Positions 14,700 through 26,700 of a DNA stretch of 64,000 nt are shown here, in pieces. Positions within the stretch are counted from its first letter, which is position 1. The number at the start of each line of letters is the position of its first letter. Both the position numbers and the translations under genes were made by a program. Below the pieces are notes generated by a model that was given only the letters and a program-made list of their open reading frames with translations, searched no databases and was not told the origin of the DNA. Source of the stretch: Nematostella vectensis (taxonomy: Eukaryota; Cnidaria; Anthozoa; Actiniaria; Edwardsiidae); assembly GCF_932526225.1 (NCBI RefSeq), contig NC_064040.1, positions 6,297,181 through 6,361,180 of the forward strand. Direction: 5' to 3'.

Positions 14700-17600
14700 A
14701 ATGGGAGACCCGGAGAAAATGAATTTCAAAATTAAATAAAACAATGCAGAAATATGAAAATCACTATTGCTCGAACAATTTAATCTGAGTATTTATACAT
14801 ACCTTTGAAATTTAATACCATAAATCGAATAATATGTATAATCATAATTGTATTTATTTTCCAAAACGATAACATATTTTAATTCTGGAAAAAAAAATTA
14901 TCAACGCAAGTCAGACAAAGAGCCCTCAATGGACTATATATCACATATATACCACAGCCAATGCTGGTCGCCTGTATGGACCTATATGAAGATAGTAGGA
15001 TGGGCTCCAGTCGCACGGTATTTTGGCCAAGTGTTATAATGCCCGGGGACCTCGCTCGCAATGTTTATTTTGCGATGCTGGGCTTGCCAACGTTTACAAA
15101 ACCAAAATTTCACGACTCGCACGCAAAAATTGTGTGCTCCAATAACTGTACTAAGCACTTTCGGTTCCGTGCTGAATAAATGTCTGTGATTGCTCTTCAT
15201 ATTTTTCCCATTGGCCTAATGGAACCTGCTAGGCTCCTAACACGTCAGTGAGTCACTTGATTGTTTTCGAAAATTAAAAAGGCATTTAGACACAGAGTGC
15301 TCTAAATTGCAATAATCGTTGACGTGCTTTTATGAAAGATTAATCATATTTTGCGTTAATTAGTTTTCGAAGTAACGGCAGACAGTTAATGATAAATTAG
15401 GTTAGTTATCCTATTTATTTGTCTAGTCCAGTTTTTCTTTTTTCTTTTCATTCGTCTAGTCTCTAGTATTACCAACGCGCTTATTTACTACAATAAAAGT
15501 TTTACTTTTTAAATATCTTTGCCAAATCTGAAATTCTTAGTTAGTAAATTTTTGTGATTATTTTATTTTTTTCATATAACCCCTCCCTGCCTTCCACCTC
15601 AATATTTTTAATTTAGGAAAGGGGCGTGGCTGTGTGCTCCCCTCCCCAATATTTTACCCTTCCCCTTTCATTTCACCCTTGATATTTTGCTGCCTGCTAC
15701 ACTACTGTATATATATAATCGATTTTGTTTGAGTTTACAGAATCACCGGTCCACCGTCGATGGATAAGTTTTAGCCTTTAAGGTAGGTGACCAGGAATAA
15801 CTGGAGAATTGTTGGGTAAGAAGAGTTGAATCTCACTAGCGCTGTCCCAAAGATGCTCCAAATTTCTTAAAAAGATGCTCCAAAAATCCCCATAAGTTGC
15901 CAAAAGTTGCTCCAAAAATTGAAAAAAATGCCACAAAGTTGCCCTCATTTCCAAAAGTTGCCAAAAAGATGCCGAAAAAATAGAATGAGAATTACCTAAA
16001 ATTTGTCCCAAGTTTGATATAACGACTGTACAATCTCAGTTAATATCAATTCGATCAAATATGGTAAATGGGTACCCTGTGGTAAAATGGTGAAAACTTT
16101 GATCGAAATTTTAGAGGTCTTCCCCCACGAGAACCTGGAAAGAGAAAAGTTGCCGCAAATCCTAAAAGTTGCCGAGCATCTTTGGGACAGCCCTAAATCT
16201 CACCCCTTGTATTTCCCCGTAGCCCCCGTTTCAGATCTGTACTTCCACAGAGGAATACAAGAGTGTTAAATACGCCTAATATGATGAAACAATTTGTTTC
16301 CTTGAATTATTTGGAAAACTTTATCATATTTTTTTCTTTTCAAAATGACATTTCTCGATTATTGTCAAACCTCATGTTATTGTTTGATATAACCACTAGA
16401 ATTGATTAAATGTTATTTACAAAGACCTTTGCTACGCAATCTTTAATAAGTTCTTGAGCAAATGTTTTTTTGAATAGGAAAGTGGTTAATATCTCAATAC
16501 TTCTATCAACTTAGAATAATGTTAGGCATTTTTATTTTTTTTATTTTTTAATTCATGAATGTCGAAGCAAAAAACTTCTTTGCATATGATCATGTTAATA
16601 CGTTGATAGTTAAGAGACATAATGTAGCAATTCAGCGACAGGTATTAAACACGTCAGCAGGTATAATGACTCTTCTTGTTTATTCTAAACCTCCTACAAA
16701 ATATGCGCCTCTCGCTCAACTAATACTGCTGACAAATAACTACTAATCAAGTTGTTCCGGGCTTTCCGGGGGTTGAACGATACACGTTCGACGCTAGAAG
16801 ATGCGTGTCTTTTTGTGTCTGCAAGGTCTTTTTTTCATAAAGGTAAGTGTGATTTTAGATATAAGTGTGATTTTAGATATTTGATAGGATATCCATTGGA
16901 TTACATACAAAGGTCTTGCTTGCTGTTTATTCAATTTTTTTTAGAAAAAAAGGTATCCTTTTTGTCTGCTTGGAGAATTTTTTTCTTTTACCTTTGTTTG
17001 ATGATAAATGACTTCTTAGGCAAAAATACAATACCCAAAAGGGCACCTCCCGATATGGAAGATTGTATGTGTTTTCTTTCTGATATCAAAAGGTAATAGG
17101 GGAAAATAAATTAACGCAAGGTTAAAGTTGGTAATGTCTCTGCGAAAACATAGTAGTTTTGTTGACGTCACAAGCTTTTAGCCCATTGCCGGAGCAAAAG
17201 AGCAATAATTTTGAAATTCTCTTAAATGTATGATCACGGGGGATATTATATTGCTATTAGTCATAGGCAAAGGGAAAAATATAATTGTGGCAAAAAAAAG
17301 AGAACAAAAAAATAAGATAGTAAAGCTATTCCCCCAAGTGCCCCCCCCAGTTCCTTTTTCGTTCCCCATATTCAAAATTATTTACTTTATATTATGCAGT
17401 TGATATGGATTCCGGCTGAGTTAGTTGTGGTACAGGCCATTTCAGGTAAGCCCCTTCTTGCAGGCGCTCGCATATCATCTCAATGACGGAAAATTATACA
17501 CAAGTGCTTTTTTACAAGGTGACTATGCAAAATCACTCGAAAAAGTAGCCCGTGACAAGAAACTGGAGATGCAACTCAAACTATTCCAATCTGGAATTTT

Positions 17601-17795
17601 ACTTTTTTTTGTATTTCGAAAGATCTTAGATTATATTTTGGGTTATACCGTTATATTTTTTTGGTAAGAGATTGGTTCCTAATGTTCGAAGCGAGTCCAA
17701 TGTTTTCGTGTATAGTAAATTGCTCAGTGTTTCACTTTCATTGTACAATGATAACAAGATTAACTCGTCGTTGCTAAAAGTCTTGCATTCGGTCA
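14700..17795. other. Gene-free AT-rich region with an inverted repeat
   Basis: No supported gene. GCTGTCCCAAAGATGCTC at 15841-15858 recurs inverted at 16174-16191, and both flanks share AGTTGCC-type words. This looks like a diverged foldback element of about 350-500 bp (roughly 15780-16210). Short ORFs at 16555, 16752 and 17425 show no domain. Confidence 0.5.
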
Positions 17796-19020
17796 TCCTT
17801 ACTAGAGGGCTAGGGAGCACTTGTTTTATATTTATATCCTTACTAGAGGGCTAGGGGGCACTTGTTTTATATTTATATCCTTACTAGAGGGCTAGGGGGC
17901 ACTTGTTTTATATTTATATCCTTACTAGAGTGCTAGGGGGCACTTGTTTTATATTTATATCCTTACTAGAGGGCTAGGGGGCACTTGTTTTATATTTTTA
18001 TCCTTACTAGAGGGCTAGGAAGCACTTGTTTTATATTTATATCCTTACTAGAGGGCTAGGGAGCACTTGTTTTATATTTATATCCTTACTAGAGGGCTAG
18101 GGGGCACTTGTTTTATATTTATATCCTTACTAGAGGGCTAGGGGGCACTTGCTTTATATCTATATCCTTACTAGAGGGCTAGGAAGCACTTGTTTTATAT
18201 TTATATCCTTACTAGAGGGCTAGGGGGCACTTGTTTTATATTTATATCCTTACTAGAGGGCTAGGGGGCACTTGTTTTATATTTATATCCTTACTAGAGG
18301 GCTAGGAAGCACTTGTTTTATATTTATATCCTTACTAGAGGGCTAGGGAGCACTTGTTTTATATTTATATCCTTACTAGAGGGCTAGGGGGCACTTGTTT
18401 TATATTTATATCCTTACTAGAGGGCTAGGAAGCACTTGTTTTATATTTATATCCTTACTAGAGGGCTAGGGGGCACTTGTTTTATATTTATATCCTTACT
18501 AGAGGGCTAGGGGGCACTTGTTTATATTTATATCCTTACTAGAGGGCTAGGGGGCACTTGTTTTATATTTATATCCTTACTAGAGGGCTAGGAAGCACTT
18601 GTTTTATATTTATATCCTTACTAGAAGGCTAGGGGGCACTTGTTTTATATTTATATCCTTACTAGAGGGCTAGGGGGCACTTGTTTTATATTTATATCCT
18701 TACTAGAGGGCTAGGGAGCACTTGTTTTATATTTATATCCTTACTAGAGCGCTAGGGGGCACTTGTTTTATATTTATATCCTTACTAGAGGGCTAGGGGG
18801 CACTTGTTTTATATTTATATCCTTACTAGAGGGCTAGGGGGCACTTGTTTTATATTTATATCCTTACTAGAGGGCTAGGGGGCACTTGTTTTATATTTAT
18901 ATCCTTACTAGAGGGCTAGGGGGCACTTGTTTTATATTTATATCCTTACTAGAGGGCTAGGGGGCACTTGTTTTATATTTATATACTTACTAGAGGGCTA
19001 GGGGGCACTTGTTTTATATT
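17796..19020. repeat. 41-bp minisatellite, about 30 copies
   Basis: Unit starts TCCTTACTAGAGGGCTAGGG and ends in a TTTTATATTTATA stretch. Copies are nearly identical; the commonest variant is GGGGGCAC versus GGAAGCAC or GGGAGCAC, and the variants alternate in blocks. No gene overlaps it. One unit near 18521 lacks a T in its TTTT run. Confidence 0.95.
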
Positions 19021-19092
19021 TGCCTGCGTCTCAAGGGGGGTGGGGGCGGGATGCCCGCTAATCCGAAAATGAAACTAAAAACGTGCATTATC

Positions 19093-19212
19093 CAGTAGCG
19101 GATCTAGGGGGAGGGATGTAAGAAAGCCATATGTAACATAAAAAAAATTACACCCTTTCCCTTTGTCACCGAGCCAAACCCCCCGTTAAGCGAAAAGCTA
19201 GATCCGCCCCTG
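19093..19212. mobile_element. 120-bp hAT-like MITE
   Basis: Left end CAGTAGCGGATCTAG (19093-19107) and right end CTAGATCCGCCCCTG (19198-19212) are inverted repeats with two mismatches. The right end reverse-complements to CAGGGGCGGATCTAG, typical of hAT MITE ends. A similar CAGGGGCGGATCCA word occurs alone at about 35331. Confidence 0.6.
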
Positions 19213-19235
19213 TTATCTGGTGGTCAGCTCGAACG

Positions 19236-19500
19236 GTTCAAACCCGTACCATGATAATGTAAGAGAGGAAATAGTAGACGATTCACAGGTACCGAGGCAC
19301 CCGCGCAATGATAGAAAGGCAATAACCAGGTTCCTACCCGTCTTATACGGGTACGCCACGCACGGCCCGCTGAAAATATAGAGGACGTCCGTCTTTTGGC
19401 CTCCCGCGGGTTGAGCATCAACTCGGCACGTTAGCACGTGCACACATGTGTATGTATTATCAGTCTGTCTGGCTCGTGGCAAGCTGTAGTTTTTATGCTT
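19236..19500. mobile_element. Dispersed repeat, diverged partial copy C
   Basis: Shares blocks with the repeats at 14165 and 46215: CACCCGCGCA, GGCAATAACCAGG and TACGCCACGCAC. The rest is diverged. GGTTCAAACCC at 19235-19245 matches a Pol III B box on the plus strand, but I find no convincing tRNA. Confidence 0.45.
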
Positions 19501-22500
19501 ACTTATTATGACGTACTTTGAAGATGTGCTATGTGCTTTGAGAAAATTTCTTCATTGGGGGGAGAGGGGGAGGGGTATTAATATTTTCTAGACTCGCGCA
19601 ATGATTCACAAATGCTTTTTATACCATATACAACCAATAAGAAATCTCGTTCGCGTTCGTTCTCTCAAAAGAGAGCGACTTCAACCTGTTTTTTTTTCAC
19701 GCATTATCTACCCTTCAAAGTTTTCCCTGCAACAATTACCATGTTTTCCGTTATTAGCATGATGTATAGTATGTATGTCATAAAGAAGCCACCGGTCGTT
19801 TCTTTGGGCTTGTATACATAGTCGGTTCCGTCATGTCAAACAAGGAATTTTACATTATAGTTAAATTGACCATTGTTTCCTGTAATCCACTATCCTAATG
19901 TTTTTAAAGCTTTCCAGAAGAAAATGATCTGTATATATTTTATTGCTTCGACAGTTATGTTTTGAATTAGAATCTTGCAATTTCGAATTTTGCATTTTTG
20001 CGAGCTGCAACAAATTTTATCACCATCGTCTAATCTCATTCGTTTATTTTATTACTTACTCATTGAAACGTTTAAATCGATAATTGCTTCTTATCAGCAT
20101 CTAATCTTCCTGAATGGTGAAATCATGATATAAAAGGTACTAGTTCGCAATAGGTGCTGAAATCAGAAAAACATCCTTTGCTTTGGTCAAAAGTTACTGT
20201 GGAGATATTCGTGCGCCACAGTCTATGGTTTGTCGATTTATGTCATGTTGAGTTTCTTTCCTCAAAGTTTCACACACTATGTGACTGCACGTAATTGCAT
20301 TACTCAGAGTGAATTGATTCTAAATGGGGTTTCTTACATCTGGCAAGACTGGAATAACACCTTTTGTAATGGCACAGCGTCTCTAATTAACGAGTTAGCA
20401 CCTTTGGTGGTCTCACCGACCACACTCTTTCTAGAAAATCGGTAATGAGATTTTGTACTCCGCCAATTACTCTATAGTGTAGATCATTTTAAAAACGTTC
20501 TTGAGTTAATGGGAACGCTGAACAAGAAAAGCACGGCCTAGCTAAATTCTATCGTACAATATTTTTTTATTTTACTTTTGAATTGTGATAACCATAAAAT
20601 GTTATATACTCCCTACTAAGATTTGGAAAAACAAACGCCAGTATGTGCCAACGTGATTTGATTAACTTGGGATATTAGAAAAGAAATCCCAAGATTTCGA
20701 ATGTTTATATGAATCCAAAATAGAGCACATTCATCAAATCCATCGGCCAATGGCATTGCCCAAAATCGACCGTTGTGACATAAATGCAAACACAATAGAG
20801 AAGTTTACAGAAAAAGAGTTCCTTTTGAGTGATACGTTTTAATTTCCTATGCTTGTGGAAGTAACTCCTCATTTTTGGTTTATGTCGCAAAAAAATTAGA
20901 ACTTTGTCGAAGTTTAGCGTGGTTTGTTCTGCTTTGTGTTAAATGTGGTGAAATTATTTGAATCAAATATCAAATGTGTATTTCTGGATTATTACATTTA
21001 TTTTTATTTCTTGCTGGTATTTTCAAATCCAAATGTCAAGACCACCATACGATTGATAAAGGTAAGAATTTATGTGAATGCTTTTAAGATAAGCTGGTTT
21101 AAACGGTACTTTTTTATCTGTTTAAAGCAATGCTGGTATAATTCAGCAAAATTTCAATTGTCCAATGCTTCTTGATAGCCTGAAGAAAAGAAAAACCGTA
21201 AAGAAAGACAGCTAAATACATTTTTCTGTTTGTGATTGTCTGTAAACTGTGTTGGTCGGCAAAATGTACAATATACAATGAACAATGTTCAGCAAAATTA
21301 ATCCTTTTTGCTGAACCTTGAAAACAAGAAAAAGAAAAGAAAAGAAAACAGCTCAATCATTCTCCAGTTCTGTTGTTGTCTGTAGAACTGTACTGTTTTT
21401 CAGTTTTGTGGAGTCATCCTATACCTATTACGAAAAAATATTTATTAATGAATTATTTTAGATATTTTTAAAAGCCATCGGTTCTTCTTCCATAATTCGC
21501 AATTTTGAAATAACATGCTTTGCGGGTGTTCAAAAAGATGTATAGAAAATATTCCGTTTCGCCAAAATATCGTCGCAAATATTTTGTCTAAAATTGAGTT
21601 AACCACATCAATGTTTGTCTTTTTCAGGATCGAAATGTTTTCTACTAAAAAAAATATGTGTTTTTTTTTACCAGCAGTTTTAATCTGTGGGAAAAGGCTG
21701 TTTTTTGTTCTTTCCAGTTGTTTGAATTTACATTAAAATGCTGGCTTTGGTCTAAAATTTTAATTGCGCACCATTATTGCGTTTTAAATAGCTAACTAAA
21801 TGCTTCATATAATGTCCTCATTCAAGAAAGGTATTTTTCATTAAAGCTATTAAGAGAAAAAGAAGGTCTAATTCATATTAGGGCGCTTATCGAAGTCTCT
21901 TCGATGCCCAACGCACCTTCAAAAAAACGTTCTTCGATTTCCTTTAACAACGTGACGTAAAATCCTAGTTAGAAAGTCTTTTTTATCCTTCTTGCCTCCG
22001 TTTGGTCCCCTCTTTTATTTATTGGCATAGCTCCTACAAAAGGAAACCATTGTAATTATGGCTCCAAATGGCTAGACTTGTTGTGACCGTAGAATAAGTT
22101 TCAAAATGGGACTATTTTAAACATAAAAAAACTCTCAGCTAACTCCTACTAACTTTCGTCTGACTATTTACTTGTGGACTATTCTGGATTTTTTTGTTCT
22201 AGAATAAGACTCAAACTTCCAAATAAAACATCTCCCTCTAGGTTTCGAGTTAATGCTTTTTAATTGGGTTGTTCAAAATGTACTGGTGGTCGGGGTTATC
22301 TTTGCGGGGATGCTCTAATGGACAAGTATTTGAAGAAATTAAAGTTCAATTCTAATGCAAGCCTCCAGACATAGTTAACATATGAAAAAAAAAAATACCA
22401 TTTAACAATCATTCTAGACTGCGTATCTCAGGTGGTTTTGTTGGGTTTTGTTCGTTCGGCTGCACTGCTCGAGCTATTTTGAAGAGCAGTTTGCACTCTG

Positions 22501-23130
22501 TAGACATGCCGAGAGCTCACGGACGCTCTAGATGATAGGTCGATGGGGTGGCTCCCCTCCCCCCCCCCCCCCCCCCCCCCCCCTCCCCTGCGCAACCCTC
22601 ATACGCTCCTGGTCTCCCCTTTAACAAATGAAATAAATAAACAGCTAAGGTAACTCATAGAAGTACATTCCTGTTGAATCGAGACGAAAAAGTTAGATCG
22701 AGTAAAAAAAAATTACTGGAAATCAAGACAGCAGGGGATTCGAGTTATCCGAGTGGGGTGTTTGGGTGGTGTGCGTGTAAACATCATAAGAATAACTAGT
22801 ATCAACTAGAAAAGACAGGCATAGTTATCGAATTGTTTAGATATTATCGTGTATCAACATAACAACGAAGAGTTTGCGTTATTCGAGTCAGTTCAAGTTA
22901 TCCCTAGAGTTTTATTGTATTTCATACATCCCCTTATCCCACAGAATGCCCAATCTTCGAGTTCGATGGGTCACTGCCCCCGGGCTGGACTCCTTCTGGC
23001 GAGGCTTTCTCCCGACAACCGGTTTTTATGAAAGAGATTTCAGGTCTGCCCGCGAATTCCTGGCTCCTAGACTCATCGCGACTTGAGCCGCACTTTCCGT
23101 GCGACCGCGACCTGCCCGCGACTCGACACG
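19501..23130. other. No supported gene; possible missing upstream exons of the adhesion GPCR
   Basis: AT-rich, with a long C-homopolymer at about 22557-22584. A splice-flanked open stretch at about 20267-20443 (N-glycosylation sequons NNT and NGT, two Trp, two Cys) could be an exon, but its phase does not fit the first exon I can place at 23759. About 21110-21420 contains two diverged copies of a segment of roughly 170 bp. Confidence 0.4.
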
Positions 23131-23131
23131 A

Positions 23132-23140
23132 TATAAAAGG
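23132..23140 (+). promoter_or_regulatory. Possible TATA box upstream of the adhesion GPCR
   Basis: TATAAAAGG lies in a GC-rich island (about 22940-23130), 41 bp before an ATG at 23173 whose short frame reads MSTLTSLLQVCYIIHACLFV, resembling a signal peptide. I cannot place a convincing donor that joins it to 23759, so this is only a candidate first exon and promoter. Confidence 0.25.
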
Positions 23141-23758
23141 AACCCTCACATCGCCTGAGTTTCTGATTCGACATGTCAACATTAACTTCCTTATTGCAGG
23201 TTTGCTACATTATACATGCTTGCTTGTTTGTTTGTTTTGGATGATTGTTTACTAGCTTGCTTTTATTTCTATGTTGTTTTCGGTTTGTATGCTTGTTTGT
23301 TTTAAGATAGCTTGCTCCCTTGTATGCTTGCATGTTTGTTTGTTTCTTTTGTCAATTTTTTGTTTGTTTGTTGGTCTTCCTGTTTCTGCTTATCTCAGCT
23401 TGACTGACTGTTTGCTTTCTTGCATTGCCTCACATGCCTTTATTGATCATCCATTCGCTTGCAACGGCGTCCATTTGTATTTTTGCTACCCTAACTGCTT
23501 TTTAAGTATGTCTGCCTTTTTTGCCATTTTTGCCTTTTTGCATTTGCTGCTGGTTATGGTATGCCTGCTTGATTCTTTTCTTGTTTATTTCATACTTTCT
23601 CTATTCTTACCAGTTTCCTTTTTCGCTTTGTTCACCTTCCTGCTTGCTTGCTTGTTTACTGCTTGTTTGTTTGCTGTGAGGTGTTTTTTTTACTACAATC
23701 ATTACCAAACCCCCCGTTCTCTAAACCATAAACTGCGTGTTTTTCTTTTTCTCCTCAG

Positions 23759-26700
23759 GTGGCTGCAATTCTAGCAAAGAGCGCGTGGAATTATGGATCG
23801 GCAACACCACTGTTGCCACAGCAACAGCTGACTGCACAGTCGGCATGACGGAGAAGCACTGGCACCTACAACAGGGTTACCATAATAAGAACGCGAGCAT
23901 ACGACTGGTGGATGATGACGTCACCAGTCCTTGGGGATATATCAGTCTGGGAAGAGTTACTTTCGAAAAACGCTGCGAAGGTCAGCTCACTTAAAGAAAA
24001 TGAAGTTTCGTTTTGGACATGGATTGAAAAAATAAGTTTCGTTATAGATATGGATTGAAAAAATAAAGTTTTGTTAGAGCATCCGTATTCAACCCTCCCC
24101 GCTCATCTTTTTCCAATCTCTTGTAAATAATCATGATCTATTTATAACTAAAGTGTTCAGCTAACACACTCACTAAAGAGATTTTTCATTGATAGCACTC
24201 TAAACACTAGCACATCAAAGCCTGCCTATAATACCAATTGAGGGGGACGCTTAAACAAAGAACAATACACTATTAAACTCAGCCCTATTAAACTCACGCT
24301 AGCAATGGCTCTGTACCCTTTCTCTTTACAGACTTACCGCCTTGCTTGAATAGCCAACCTTGTTGACCACCCCTCCCCTACCCGCTAGCTCTAGCTCTGT
24401 ACCCTTTCTCTTTACAGACTTGCCTCCTTGCTTGAATGACCAACCTATTTGTCACCCCACCCCACCCCCCTCCCCTCCCGACCACGCTAGCTCTAGCTCT
24501 GTACCCTTTCTCTTTACAGATTTGCCTCCTTTCTTGAGTAACCAGCCTATTTGCCACCCCATCCCACCCCACCCCCTCCCCCCGACCACGCTAGCTCTAG
24601 CTCTGTACTCTTTCTCTTTACAGATTTGCCTCCTTTCTTGAGTAACCAGCCTATTTGCCACCCCATCCCACCCCACCCCCCTCCCCTCATCACCACGCTA
24701 GCTCTAGCTCTGTACCCTTTCTCTTTACAGATTTGCCTCCTTGCTTGAATGACCAGCCTCATTGCCGTGGCAAAACCGAGGCGTCAGGTGGTCTGGTTTG
24801 CCACTGTCCTACAGACAGCCGCGCAGACGCAGTGGCCTCATCAGTGTGCGGAACTAACTCCAGCTGCCTCATCCCCGGAGGGGCTTGTCAATCATACTGC
24901 AGCAGTAACGTCACAGCCTGCACCTGTAGTAAATGCGAGTGTGTCAGCGGTTATCTGTATAACGCCACGAGTCATTCGTGTAGTGATGTAGATGAGTGCG
25001 CGATGAATTCCGGGGGATGTCAGTACGCATGCGTTAATACGGATGGCGGGTATCATTGCGCGTGCGCCGATGGGTACGAAGTGTCGGGCGATGGGAAGAC
25101 TTGCGGCGACAAAGACGAGTGCAAGGTATGCTATTTATCTTCGTCATCATCGCCATCATATCATCACCACCACCACCACAACTACCACCACCACCACCGC
25201 CACCACCACCACCACCACCACCACCATCACCATCACCATCACCATCACCATCACCATCACCATCACCATCACCATCACCATCACCATCACCATCACCATC
25301 ACCATCACCATCACCATCACCATCACCATCACCATCACCATCACCATCAACGCCATTATACTTATCATAATCTTGATCGCCATGTCACTATCATATCACC
25401 ATAATAATGGTAATAATAATCATTATGATCGCCATAAACCTCCCTATAATTGCAATTGACATTATCATTATCGTTATCATAATCATTGTTATCAACACCA
25501 TCATAACAGTAATTCTCACCATTGACTATATTCGTCATTATCATCGATATAATCTGATCCCCCCCACCATAACCGTTATTTTTCAGATAATCATAATTAT
25601 TATTAACGGCCTAATAGCTCTTTAACAAGATTTATTCACGTTTTCAAGGTTAACAAAGGTGGCTGTCAGAATGCGGAGTGTGTGAATTCTCAGGGGAGTT
25701 TCGATTGCATGTGTCATAATGGTTGGGTGCATAGCCCGGATAATAGGCTATTGTGCGTGGATCGTGACGAGTGCGCGGAGGACACGAGTGCACGCCTATG
25801 TGGAGACACGCAAGTCTGCATCAACACCGAGGGGTCGTACAAATGTGGATGCCGGCCCGGGTCAGTAAGAGACTTTTAAAAAACAAACAAACAAACAAAC
25901 AAACATTGGGGACGGTGATCTAAGGCATGACTGCTCTTGAGATTATACGGCAAAATCACATAAAATAGCGTATCAACAAGGGATTCAGGCTTAAATGCAT
26001 GAAATTTTTCAAGTGAGCTTGTCTTGTTAAGCGGGAAAGAACTATTTCGTAAACATGGAAACTAGGGCCACGTGACTAAAAGGTGGCCATCTTGATTTTT
26101 TTTTAAAAATTGCTCCAGCCACAAGCCTTAAACTCAATCAAATGCGTACGCTATGTAATTCAGCGACATCCCACGGGACTAAGACAATTGGACTTTTTAT
26201 GCAGCTATTTAATTCAGTACGTTCAGTGAAACATTTTTTTTGAGGGGGGGGGGGCTTTGAATAGAGTAGCCGCTTGATAGATTTAGATAAGAATAAACAT
26301 GTTCAATATTCATACAGCTTTTGTCTATCTGCAGCTTCTTGCTCCTTTCGGATCAGCGAAAATGTATCGATCAGGACGAATGTGCGGACGCAAACGGTGG
26401 CTGCGCTCACGACTGTCACAACACACAGGGATCCTTCTCGTGTTCGTGTCGGTCCGGCTTCGCGCTGGCATCGGACAAGAGAGCCTGCCGAGACATTGAC
26501 GAATGCAAGACGAACAATGGAGGATGCTCTCAGCGCTGCCTTAATACAAATGGCAGTCGCGCATGCGCATGTGATGCGGGGTATGATCTTGAGGCTGATG
26601 GGGTCACGTGTGTGGATATTGACGAGTGCAAAAAAGGCGCGAAGTGTCAGTATTCCTGTACCAACACCAACGGGAGCTTCTATTGTTCCTGTCGCCATGG

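Noticed and set aside
17396-17441. Possible 46-nt exon (CAG acceptor, CAG|GTAAGC donor) in phase with the receptor
   Set aside because: Too short to judge, 6.3 kb away across a minisatellite, and no signal peptide upstream.
17796-19020. CRISPR-like regular repeats here and at 48.9 kb
   Set aside because: Units are contiguous without unique spacers, in a eukaryotic context; these are minisatellites.
19235-19245. tRNA gene suggested by GGTTCAAACCC
   Set aside because: No A box at proper spacing and no cloverleaf could be drawn.
23271-23774. 167-codon Cys/Leu/Phe-rich ORF upstream of the receptor
   Set aside because: Comes from TGCTTGTTTG-type low-complexity intron sequence and overlaps the real acceptor at 23758 in another frame.
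25043-25459. Histidine-rich extension of the EGF exon
   Set aside because: A good GTATGC donor at 25126 precedes it, and the EGF module continues in frame at 25649; the extension is a microsatellite.
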